A stretch of 64,000 bases of DNA. Origin: Bacteroidaceae bacterium (GTDB lineage: Bacteria; Bacteroidota; Bacteroidia; Bacteroidales; Bacteroidaceae). The notes under the pieces were generated by a model. That model saw only the letters and a list, made by a program, of their open reading frames with translations, made no database searches and was not told where the DNA came from. The stretch spans positions 1 to 64,000 of the forward strand of contig JAFXXQ010000045.1 of assembly GCA_017542145.1 (NCBI GenBank), written 5' to 3'. Below are positions 6,795 through 14,347 of the stretch, one piece after another; within the stretch, counting starts at the first letter, position 1, and each line of letters opens with the position of its first letter. Position numbers and translations under genes: made by a program.

Positions 6795-9700
6795 TTAGAA
6801 ATTATATTTCAAGCCCAGCATATAGGTGCGGGGACGCGGATACATATTATTGTCGATGCCGCTGTAGATTTCGGGGTCGATGCCCTTGTAAGTGGTGAGG
6901 CAAGCGATGTTCTGCACGGTGCCGAAGACGTTGAGGCTGTGGCGTCCCTTGAGGTTGAAACGGTAGCTCAGGGTGACGTTGTCGAGCTTCAGGAAGGAGG
7001 CGTTCTGGACATACATGTCGCTGAAGTACTGGGCAAAGTTGGTGAAGTTGTGCTCCTCGGCCGTACGATAGCGGTTGTTGACGAAGCCGTTGGTGGCAAG
7101 GTCGGTCAACAAGTCGCCGTTGGAGGCGATGTTGTTATAGACATAGTTGCCCACGTTGGCGTGTGCGCTGGCAGCCAGCGTCCAATTCTTGTACGAAAGA
7201 TTGGTGTTGAAGCCGTAAGTGAAATCGGGGGCAGCCTTCTGGTAGCAGTACTTGTCGCCATCGTTGATGGTACCGTCGCCGTTACGGTCGACGTACATAC
7301 CCTCGATGGGCTTGCCGTCGGTATCATAAACTTGCTGATAGACGAAGAAGCTGTAGGGCGACTGTCCGGTCTGGTGTACCTGAATGGTGTTGCCCGTACC
7401 GCCGCTGATGCCGCCGGTAGTGACGCCGTAGTAATCGGGGCGCTCGTCGTCGGTGGTCAGACGGGTGACGGTGGTCTTGTTGTAGGCTACGTTGAAGCCC
7501 ACGGTCCAATTCCAGTCGCGGGTCTCAACGGGTATGAAGTTGACCTCCACCTCGACACCCTCGTTCTCAAGGTCACCGATGTTGGCATCAAGGTAGTTGG
7601 TCAGGTTGGCACCTGCAGCTACGGGAGTGTAGTTGAGCAGGTCCTTGGTAAAGCGCTTGTATGCATCGATGCTACCATAGATACGTCCACCTGCAAAGCC
7701 ATAGTCCAAACCGACGTTCCACGTCGTGGTGGTCTCCCACTTCAGGTCGGCGTTGTAGCCGTCTGGACGAAGGGGATGGAACCATTGGTTACCGAAGACG
7801 TAGTAGCTCTGGTTGGTGTTCATCGTGTAGGTGGCTAATGTGGGATAGTCGCCTGCCTGCAAGTCCTGCTGACCCGTCTGACCATAGCTGAGGCGGAGCT
7901 TCAGGGCGCTGAGGGCATCACTGTCACGAAGGAAGCCTTCGTTCTTGATGTTCCAGCCGAGGGCGACGGAGGGGAACAAGCCCCACTTGTTGTTAGCGAA
8001 GCGGCTGGTACCGTCGCGACGCAGTGTGGCGGTGATCATATAGCGGTTGTCGTAACTGAAGTTAGCACGGCCAAAGAAGCTGACGAGGTAGTATTCGGTC
8101 TTGTTCGTCAGCGGCGTGCTCAGGTAATAGTCCGATGCCGTCGGTTGTGTACCATCGGCCTTGTACTGCTCGTTGAACGACTCAGTATAGAAGTGCTGCC
8201 AGCTGTAGCCGCCCATGATGTCGATGAACGCCTTGCCGAAGTCGTGGCTATAATCAGCGTAGGCCTCGAGGGTCTTGTCGGTGTGCTGCTGGGTGTAGTT
8301 GGTGTGGTAGCCCGAGCCGCTCTGCTTGGTGTTGTGGAACGACTGCTCAGTACCTGGGGCGACATCGACGGTTCCCTTCGACGAGGTGTGGTCGAGACCG
8401 AGGTTGAGGTTGAGGCGCAAGTCCTCGAAGCCGTGAATCTTATAGTCGAACTGGGCGTTGCCGATGAAACGACGGGCGTTGCTGCGGTCATTCTTGTCAA
8501 GGAGCAGCGCCACGGGGTTTTGGTTGGCCATGGTGTTGCAGTTACCGATGTCGAATGTGCCGCGGCCGTAGTTCCACCAGCTATAGCCGTTCAGACCGTT
8601 TTCGTCACGGACGGGTTTGGTGGGGTCGTACTGCACAGCCTGACTGATAGCACCGGTGTTGGCAAAGCGCGTGTCCATGTTCATCAACTTAGCATTAAGG
8701 CTAATGGTGAGGTGTTCATCCATTAGCGTCGGGGTAAGGTTAGCCGAAAGAGTCTCACGCGACATCTTGGAGGTCTTCAGCGTACCGCCTTGATTGAGGT
8801 AACCGAGGCTGACGCGATAAGGCATGTAGTTGTGCTTGCCTCCCACCGAGCCGCGAATAGAAGCGTTGGCTTCGTAGGTCTGGGCGAGCTGGAAAATCTC
8901 GCGCTGCCAGTCGGTATCGGCGTCAGTCAGCAGGCCATAAGCTTCCGACGCTTGGCCATAAGTCTTCTCCATAAGGGCCTTCAGGTCGCTAGCATTCAAT
9001 ACATCGACATACTTGGTGTTCTGACTGATGGAACTGGTGAAGTCCACATCCACATGGGGCTTGCCCGTGTCGAATTTACTACCTTTCTTGGTTGTAATCA
9101 TAATGACGCCGTTCGATGCACGGCTACCATAGATAGCGGTAGCGGAAGCATCCTTCAGCACCGTGAAGCTCTCGATGTCGCTCGGGTTAATGGATGAGAG
9201 GGCGCTACTGGTACCGCTAATACCATCGTTGCTGACGGGCAGGCCGTCGATAACGATGAGCGGGTCGTTGCTCGCCTTCAGAGACGAACCACCACGCACG
9301 CGGATAGTGGCCGAGCTACCTGGAGCACCATCGCCGCTGGTCAGCACGACACCAGCCGACTTACCCTTCAACAGGTCGGTAGGCGATGTGACGACACCCT
9401 TGTTCAGCTGGTCAGCCTTTACGGCAGCTACCGAACCGGTAAGGTCGTTCTTCTTCACCGTACCATAGCCGATGACGATGACGTCCTCCAGCAACTCCGA
9501 GTCTTCCTCGAGGTTGACGGAGATGTTTGTTCTCCCGGCAAGGGCGACCTCCTTCGTTTGAAGGCCGATGTAGGAAAAGACGAGCGTTGTGTTAGGATTC
9601 TGTACCGTCAACGTAAAACGGCCGTCGAAATCGGTGGTCGTTCCGTTGGTGACGTTCCCTTTTTCAAAAACACTGGCTCCAACAACGGGGCCCATCTCGT

Positions 9701-9803
9701 CTGCAACTACTCCCTTAACCGTGTGCCCGCCCTGGGCGAACACCATGGTGGTCATCAGGCAGAATGCCGCGATGGCCACGAGTCTTTTCTTGATTCTTTC
9801 CAT
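6795..9803 (-). CDS. SusC/RagA-family TonB-dependent outer-membrane transporter
   Basis: A 1002-residue outer-membrane receptor. After a signal peptide (ending VFAQG, about residue 25) comes a carboxypeptidase-like regulatory domain (VKGVVADEMGPVVGASV). A TonB box region with DVIVIGYGTVKKNDLTGSV (about 108-126) follows. The plug domain contains the SusC signature DASATAIYGSRASNGVI (about 210-226). The beta-barrel ends in a typical terminal strand (LGLKYNF). It imports oligosaccharides delivered by SusD using TonB energy. It is probably cotranscribed with the MFS gene 52 bp upstream, which suggests that the oligosaccharide crosses the inner membrane through that transporter. Confidence 0.96.
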   Translation of the reverse strand: MERIKKRLVAIAAFCLMTTMVFAQGGHTVKGVVADEMGPVVGASVFEKGNVTNGTTTDFDGRFTLTVQNPNTTLVFSYIGLQTKEVALAGRTNISVNLEEDSELLEDVIVIGYGTVKKNDLTGSVAAVKADQLNKGVVTSPTDLLKGKSAGVVLTSGDGAPGSSATIRVRGGSSLKASNDPLIVIDGLPVSNDGISGTSSALSSINPSDIESFTVLKDASATAIYGSRASNGVIMITTKKGSKFDTGKPHVDVDFTSSISQNTKYVDVLNASDLKALMEKTYGQASEAYGLLTDADTDWQREIFQLAQTYEANASIRGSVGGKHNYMPYRVSLGYLNQGGTLKTSKMSRETLSANLTPTLMDEHLTISLNAKLMNMDTRFANTGAISQAVQYDPTKPVRDENGLNGYSWWNYGRGTFDIGNCNTMANQNPVALLLDKNDRSNARRFIGNAQFDYKIHGFEDLRLNLNLGLDHTSSKGTVDVAPGTEQSFHNTKQSGSGYHTNYTQQHTDKTLEAYADYSHDFGKAFIDIMGGYSWQHFYTESFNEQYKADGTQPTASDYYLSTPLTNKTEYYLVSFFGRANFSYDNRYMITATLRRDGTSRFANNKWGLFPSVALGWNIKNEGFLRDSDALSALKLRLSYGQTGQQDLQAGDYPTLATYTMNTNQSYYVFGNQWFHPLRPDGYNADLKWETTTTWNVGLDYGFAGGRIYGSIDAYKRFTKDLLNYTPVAAGANLTNYLDANIGDLENEGVEVEVNFIPVETRDWNWTVGFNVAYNKTTVTRLTTDDERPDYYGVTTGGISGGTGNTIQVHQTGQSPYSFFVYQQVYDTDGKPIEGMYVDRNGDGTINDGDKYCYQKAAPDFTYGFNTNLSYKNWTLAASAHANVGNYVYNNIASNGDLLTDLATNGFVNNRYRTAEEHNFTNFAQYFSDMYVQNASFLKLDNVTLSYRFNLKGRHSLNVFGTVQNIACLTTYKGIDPEIYSGIDNNMYPRPRTYMLGLKYNF

Positions 9804-9855
9804 AAGAAAACGTTGGTTAAATGAATAATTTTAAGTTAACAAAAAGTGTATGTAA

Positions 9856-11181
9856 TTATTTCTTTTTTATCCTAATAATCCCAACAGCGAAGCAGCCCAA
9901 TACGAGTAGCACGCCAGCTGCGATTAACATCGAGGACTGTGCCCCACCCAAGGCCTTCAGCAGCACACCGCCCAAGGCGGCTGCTACAATCTGCGGTAGG
10001 CAGATGGTGCAGTTGAAGAGGCCGAGGTATTCGCCCATGTGCTCACCGCTGAGCGAATTGGTAAGTAGCGTAAACGGCAGCGCCAGCATGGCAGCCCAGG
10101 CAAAACCGATGAGGAAGAAGCTGACGAAGAGTACGTACTGGTCGTGGACAAAGGCAGCGCTCACAAAGCCAACGGCGCCGAAGAGCAGGCTGACGATATA
10201 GGCCACCTTGAGGTTCTTGAAACGAGGGATAAGCGTAGCCCAGACGATCGAGCCCACAGCCTGTACGGCAAATAGCACACCAACCCAGTTACCGGCGGCC
10301 TGATAGCCCGCCGAGGCCACCTCCGTCGTGTGCCAGCAGTTAGCCGCTACGGTACCGTTAGTATAGGTCCACATAAACAGGAACGCTGCCCAGCAGAAGA
10401 ACTGCACCAGGCCGACAGTCCAAAACGTCCCTGGGGCATGGGCAAGCAATTTCACAAACGATGTCTTCGGCTGGCCCTTCTGAACAAGAGGCGCCCCGTG
10501 GAATTCGGCATACTCCTGCGGATTCATCTCCTTGACCTTTGCGAAGGTGAACAGCACGCAGAGGATGAGCAAGGCTGCGCCGCAATAGAAGCTCCACTTT
10601 ACAGTATCGGGCACCACGCCTTCGGGAGCCGTGTTGCTGATGCCTATCCACGTGAAGAAGATGGGAAACAAGTAGCCGAACAGCGAGCCGGCGTTGCAGA
10701 GGAACGATTGAATCGAGTAGGCCGTAGCCTTCTGCTCCTCGTTCACCATATCGCCCACCATCATCTTAAACGGCTGCATGGCCACGTTGATGCTGGTATC
10801 AAGGAAGATGAGCGAGAACAGGCCAAACCACATAGCGGCATTCAACCCCAGAAAGATGTACGCCGTGGAGAGTTTCAGACTGCCTGCATTGGGCAGAAGC
10901 ACCATCACCAGCACGGCCACCAGCGCGCCTACCAGTAGATAGGGTTTACGGCGGCCCCAGCGACACCAGGTACGGTCGCTCCACTTGCCAATGAATGGCT
11001 GTACGACCATGCCCATCAGAGGCGGAAGAATCCAGAAGAAACTCAGCTGGTGCGGGTCGGCACCCAGCGTGGCAAAAATGCGGCTGATGTTAGCACTCTG
11101 GAGCGCATAGGCTATCTGAACCCCGAAAAACCCGAAGCTCAAGTTAAACATCTGCCAAAAGGATAATTTGCGTTTTTCCAT
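9856..11181 (-). CDS. SLC45-like MFS sugar transporter
   Basis: A 441-residue protein with about 12 membrane segments, of the major facilitator superfamily. The loop after the second segment reads GKWSDRTWCRWGRRKPYL (about 65-82), which is characteristic of the glycoside/SLC45 branch that takes up disaccharides such as sucrose or maltose with protons. It is the first gene of the minus-strand operon ahead of SusC, SusD and the SusE/F-like lipoprotein. The likely route is therefore surface capture, outer-membrane import, then inner-membrane import. No glycoside hydrolase gene lies next to it, so the degrading enzymes must be encoded elsewhere. Substrate identity is inferred. Confidence 0.87.
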   Translation of the reverse strand: MEKRKLSFWQMFNLSFGFFGVQIAYALQSANISRIFATLGADPHQLSFFWILPPLMGMVVQPFIGKWSDRTWCRWGRRKPYLLVGALVAVLVMVLLPNAGSLKLSTAYIFLGLNAAMWFGLFSLIFLDTSINVAMQPFKMMVGDMVNEEQKATAYSIQSFLCNAGSLFGYLFPIFFTWIGISNTAPEGVVPDTVKWSFYCGAALLILCVLFTFAKVKEMNPQEYAEFHGAPLVQKGQPKTSFVKLLAHAPGTFWTVGLVQFFCWAAFLFMWTYTNGTVAANCWHTTEVASAGYQAAGNWVGVLFAVQAVGSIVWATLIPRFKNLKVAYIVSLLFGAVGFVSAAFVHDQYVLFVSFFLIGFAWAAMLALPFTLLTNSLSGEHMGEYLGLFNCTICLPQIVAAALGGVLLKALGGAQSSMLIAAGVLLVLGCFAVGIIRIKKK

Positions 11182-11207
11182 GTAGAATCTTTTTTATCTA
11201 AAATCGG

Positions 11208-11216
11208 GCAAAGATA
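11208..11216 (-). promoter_or_regulatory. Predicted -7 element of the sugar transporter/Sus operon
   Basis: Minus strand TATCTTTGC, an exact TAnnTTTGC box, 27 bp upstream of the MFS start codon. It is the only strong box upstream of the four-gene operon. Confidence 0.7.
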
Positions 11217-11309
11217 ACACCTTTTTCTGTATGTTATACCTTTTTTTTAGATTTTAACGCTTGTTAGATTTTTTCACCGACTTAATTTCATCATTTCTAA
11301 ATCTATTCG

Positions 11310-11318
11310 TATCTTTAC
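11310..11318 (+). promoter_or_regulatory. Predicted -7 element of the M64 peptidase gene
   Basis: TATCTTTAC, 18 bp upstream of the ATG at 11336. Its position argues against the upstream in-frame ATG at 11261, which would lie before the promoter. Confidence 0.65.
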
Positions 11319-11335
11319 ACCCAAAAACCATTCGT

Positions 11336-12673
11336 ATGAAAGCAAAACTGTTACTCCTTGCGATTCTTTTCGCCCTAACTGCCTGTGGCCAAACGTCAAG
11401 AAACCATCAAGTCAACAAGCCAGCAAGCCAACAAGCAGATGAAAGCATCCGCTTCGCCGACTATTTCGAGGACAAGACCATGCGCCTCGACTTTTACCAT
11501 TGCGGCAACGCTACGGAGGAGACCTACTTCTTCGACGAACTGAAGGAGGAACCCTACTTCGCTGGCTCGTACTACGCGCTACGCGATTCGTTCAACTACG
11601 GCAACCAGCGTTTTGTTCTGATTGACAAAGCATCGGGACGCGAAATATACTCGTTTCACTACTGTACGCTCTGGGGCGAATGGCAATGCACGCCCGAGGC
11701 CCGCACCACCTCGTTAGGCATGCCAGAGAGCGTCGTCTTCCCCTATCCCAAGCACGATGCCATTGCCCAAATTTGGTCACGCGGCAATCCCCACAACCCC
11801 GACGTGAAGAAACTCCACGGCATGCAACCTTGGGTGCTGAAGTTCGAATATGAAATCAAGGCTGACAACTACTTCGTGCGTGGTTTCTCTCCCATCTACG
11901 AGACGCAGGACGTCCACGTCGTCGGCGATTCTCACACCTGCCTGGATATTGTTCTCATCCCTGAAGGTTACACCGAGGGCGAACGCGAGCAGTTCGTCCG
12001 CGATTGTGAATACTTTGCATCGGAGTTCTTCCGTTTCGAACCGTGGACGTCGAACGAGCAACGCGTCAATATGCGGCTTGTCTGGGCGCCGAGTGCCGAA
12101 AGTGGTGTCTCCATCCCCGCTGTCGGCAAATGGCGCAATACCGCCGTCAGGGCAAACTACTTCACCTTCGACTCCGAGCGCTACCAAATGACCTACGACT
12201 TCCAGACCGTCCGCGACATCGCAGGCCACACGCCGTACGACTACATCTACATCCTCACCAATTCCGATAAATACGGCGGAGGAGGCATATATAACTTCTA
12301 CGGAGTAGGAGCCGGGCACGACACCCACGGCACATCAGGCCGCGTCCATGTACACGAGTTCGGCCATCAGATGCTGGGCCTCGGCGACGAGTATGTCGAA
12401 ATCGGCAACACCACCTCCGACCAATACGACCCTGCCGTGGAGCCGTGGGAAGCCAACCTTACCACCAAGGTCGATGTTTCGCGCAAGCCGTGGGCACAAC
12501 ATCAGCTGCCTGAAGACTCCCTTCACGGCAAATCTCTTCCCGAGGGCGGCGGGTATCTGGAGCATGGCATCTGGCGGCCCTACGAGCATTGCCTCATGAA
12601 CACCCTCGCCTACCCCTTCTGCCCCGTCTGTCTCCAAGCCGTTATTGACTACCTCAACTATATCACAAAGTAA
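11336..12673 (+). CDS. M64-family metallopeptidase lipoprotein
   Basis: A 445-residue lipoprotein (LFALTACGQ, Cys about residue 17). The C-terminal half carries HEFGHQMLGLGDEY (about 341-354), the zinc-binding HExxH motif with the following GDE that marks peptidase family M64 (IgA peptidase M64 family in Bacteroides). The N-terminal part (about 35-190) is the conserved M64 N-terminal domain. It would be surface- or periplasm-anchored and cleave host or dietary proteins; the true substrate is not evident. The start at 11336 is chosen because a lipoprotein signal begins there and a -7 box lies just upstream. The linker right after the lipobox (NHQVNKPASQQADES) is encoded by octamer repeats. Confidence 0.88.
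   Translation: MKAKLLLLAILFALTACGQTSRNHQVNKPASQQADESIRFADYFEDKTMRLDFYHCGNATEETYFFDELKEEPYFAGSYYALRDSFNYGNQRFVLIDKASGREIYSFHYCTLWGEWQCTPEARTTSLGMPESVVFPYPKHDAIAQIWSRGNPHNPDVKKLHGMQPWVLKFEYEIKADNYFVRGFSPIYETQDVHVVGDSHTCLDIVLIPEGYTEGEREQFVRDCEYFASEFFRFEPWTSNEQRVNMRLVWAPSAESGVSIPAVGKWRNTAVRANYFTFDSERYQMTYDFQTVRDIAGHTPYDYIYILTNSDKYGGGGIYNFYGVGAGHDTHGTSGRVHVHEFGHQMLGLGDEYVEIGNTTSDQYDPAVEPWEANLTTKVDVSRKPWAQHQLPEDSLHGKSLPEGGGYLEHGIWRPYEHCLMNTLAYPFCPVCLQAVIDYLNYITK
11405..11436. repeat. Octamer tandem repeat in the M64 gene linker
   Basis: Four consecutive octamers CATCAAGT, CAACAAGC, CAGCAAGC, CAACAAGC encode the hydrophilic linker between the lipid anchor and the folded domain. The unit matches the octamers found at 36982-37013 and 39405-39428. 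Confidence 0.8.
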
Positions 12674-12708
12674 GAGGGACAGGAGGTTAAAGCCATTACT
12701 TCCACAAC

Positions 12709-12755
12709 GTTTAACGCTAATTCGACAGAGTTAAACGCTAATTTGACAGAGTTAA
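12709..12755. repeat. 21-bp tandem repeat between convergent genes
   Basis: GTTTAACGCTAATTCGACAGA is followed immediately by GTTAAACGCTAATTTGACAGA and a partial third copy (GTTAA). Both full units are 21 bp and differ at two positions. The array fills the gap between the 3' ends of the M64 gene and the beta-helix gene. Confidence 0.85.
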
Positions 12756-12779
12756 GGGCTGGAGGTGCAACGCTTAACT

Positions 12780-14003
12780 CTATGGAGCCTGTTCTAAAAG
12801 ATGATTGTCACGGTCGGTACAGCCTATGGCACGCAGGCGGGCTCCGTCGGAAAGGTGGATGGGATTGTCGGCACGATAGCCCTGCATACGACAGCCGATG
12901 AGGGTGACGGTGGCGCTATCGCGAACTGTAATATAGTCCCACGAGGCACCGAGGGTAGTAAGTGCTGCGTTACCACCTGAGAAGCATTCGACATTCGACA
13001 ACGACGTATGCCCCTTGCCCTCTATCAAGATAGGATGCACATCCTCTATACGCTCGCCGACGTTGGCAATAATGGAGCCCTGTGCAATCTGCCAATTACG
13101 GTTCTTCCATTGGCTACCCAGCTTGTGGATGCCGATAGCAACGCAGTCGAAGTTGAAGTTCGTCAGCTGCCCGTAGGTCTCGACACCTAAGTAAATGCCA
13201 CCATAGACGCCAAAAGTGAAGAGGTCCATGAGCTGAGCATTGTCCGTGTGGTCAATCCAGTAGGTGTAAGTCCCCATTTGCACTACGGCATCGATGACAT
13301 TGCGCGTAAACGAGCGTCCGAACTCCCTCATATTGGAGGGATTGACGTGGCAATGGAGGATGCGCGGCACATCGTAGCAACGGTCAATGGCGATAAACTG
13401 CCCGCTGAGGGGGTAGCCGTAACAATGCTCAAAGAGAATTTGTTCACAGGCACGCGGGGACTTGGCGCGGAAGTTCATAGCCATATATTCGCCGTAGAAC
13501 GTCAGGCAACTGAGGGTCACCCCTTGCACATTTTCCTTAAGCGATAACTGGATAGTAGGCGGATAGGCAATAATGCGGCTCTCGTCCTGCCACGTCTGCT
13601 CAGGGTAGTAAAACTGGATTCCTCGGACTTGCGTGGCAGATTCAACGGTAAGGAACGCCTGCTCCCTGTCGCGGATGACAAACAACGAGCCGGTAGGCCC
13701 GGAGCGGTCTGGCAAGGACGTTCCGCGTCCCGTAGGGCCGTGAGCGCCCAACAAGGTGACGTTACGCCGCAAGATGAGCCCACCCTGCATAGGATAACCG
13801 CCACGAACTGGCTCGACATAGAGAACGCCGCCTATAGGACTCAGGCTATCGATGGCTGCCTGCAGGTGCCGTCGGTTCACTTCTGCCGTATTTTCAGGCA
13901 ACACGCCCACACGCTGTACCGAAAGCCAGCCTTGAGCACTAACCTGCCCTACCACCACACAGAAGGCAAGGAGAAGGATAATTCTAATAGATTTTCGTAC
14001 CAT
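12780..14003 (-). CDS. Secreted right-handed beta-helix protein
   Basis: A 407-residue exported protein with a signal peptide (ending VSAQG, about residue 25). The N-terminal segment (NRRHLQAAIDSLSPIGGVLYVEPVRGGYPMQGGLILRRNVTLLGA, about 44-88) resembles the start of pectate-lyase-3 type beta-helices, where an ordinal helix precedes the first beta-coil. The remainder is a series of short beta strands (VQGVTLSCLTFYG, ATVTLIGCRMQGY) consistent with a parallel beta-helix. No catalytic motif can be assigned, so it could be a polysaccharide lyase, a GH28-like hydrolase or a binding protein. It is a single-gene transcription unit with its own -7 box. Confidence 0.65.
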   Translation of the reverse strand: MVRKSIRIILLLAFCVVVGQVSAQGWLSVQRVGVLPENTAEVNRRHLQAAIDSLSPIGGVLYVEPVRGGYPMQGGLILRRNVTLLGAHGPTGRGTSLPDRSGPTGSLFVIRDREQAFLTVESATQVRGIQFYYPEQTWQDESRIIAYPPTIQLSLKENVQGVTLSCLTFYGEYMAMNFRAKSPRACEQILFEHCYGYPLSGQFIAIDRCYDVPRILHCHVNPSNMREFGRSFTRNVIDAVVQMGTYTYWIDHTDNAQLMDLFTFGVYGGIYLGVETYGQLTNFNFDCVAIGIHKLGSQWKNRNWQIAQGSIIANVGERIEDVHPILIEGKGHTSLSNVECFSGGNAALTTLGASWDYITVRDSATVTLIGCRMQGYRADNPIHLSDGARLRAIGCTDRDNHLLEQAP

Positions 14004-14011
14004 AACGGCGA

Positions 14012-14019
14012 CAAAGATA
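14012..14019 (-). promoter_or_regulatory. Predicted -7 element of the beta-helix gene
   Basis: Minus strand TATCTTTG, 8 bp upstream of the start codon, implying a very short leader. Confidence 0.55.
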
Positions 14020-14182
14020 CGATTTTAAAGGAATATGATTGACGAAATCAAGGTTATTTTTTACTTTATGTAATTCCATGCGTATGAAGGTATGATTCCA
14101 TGTGCCTGAAACGCTCCTTGTTTATCCGCAAAATCTCCCCTGACGGTTTGGGCGTTGGATAAAGAATACAGAGTGCTGCTTA

Positions 14183-14277
14183 TTCCAGTGGGCTGGCGGC
14201 ACGACCCAGTGGGCTGGCGGCACGACCCAGTGGGCTGACGGCACGACCCAGTGGGCTGCGTTCCCATTCCACTGGAA
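14183..14277. repeat. 21-bp tandem repeats flanked by a 9-bp inverted repeat
   Basis: Three full units of CCCAGTGGGCTGGCGGCACGA type (one with a single change) and a partial fourth run from 14185 to about 14260. The array is bracketed by TTCCAGTGG (14183-14191) and its exact reverse complement CCACTGGAA (14269-14277). It lies just beyond the terminator of the 1283-residue sorting-domain gene. The 344-bp gap 14004-14347 holds no gene otherwise; a short frame reading QPTGSCR repeats is judged spurious. Confidence 0.85.
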
Positions 14278-14280
14278 AAG

Positions 14281-14312
14281 AAAAAAAAGCGGAGGCGAAG
14301 GACGCCTCCACT
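14281..14312 (-). terminator. Rho-independent terminator of the sorting-domain protein gene
   Basis: On the minus strand GGAGGCG, a five-base loop, CGCCTCC, then GC and a run of eight T. The stem is perfect (7 bp) and the T-run follows directly. It starts about 39 bp past the stop codon. Confidence 0.9.
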
Positions 14313-14347
14313 TTTCAAACAATACCCTTTTCAGGTTTACAAACGCA

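Noticed and set aside
5153..8726. Further long plus-strand frames (545, 389 and 193 residues) opposite susD and susC
   Set aside because: Antisense shadows produced by the codon usage of the true genes; no family resemblance.
14061..14318. 85-residue frame with QPTGSCR repeats
   Set aside because: It starts in the coding-strand terminator of the upstream gene, and its repeats are simply the 21-bp DNA array read in frame.
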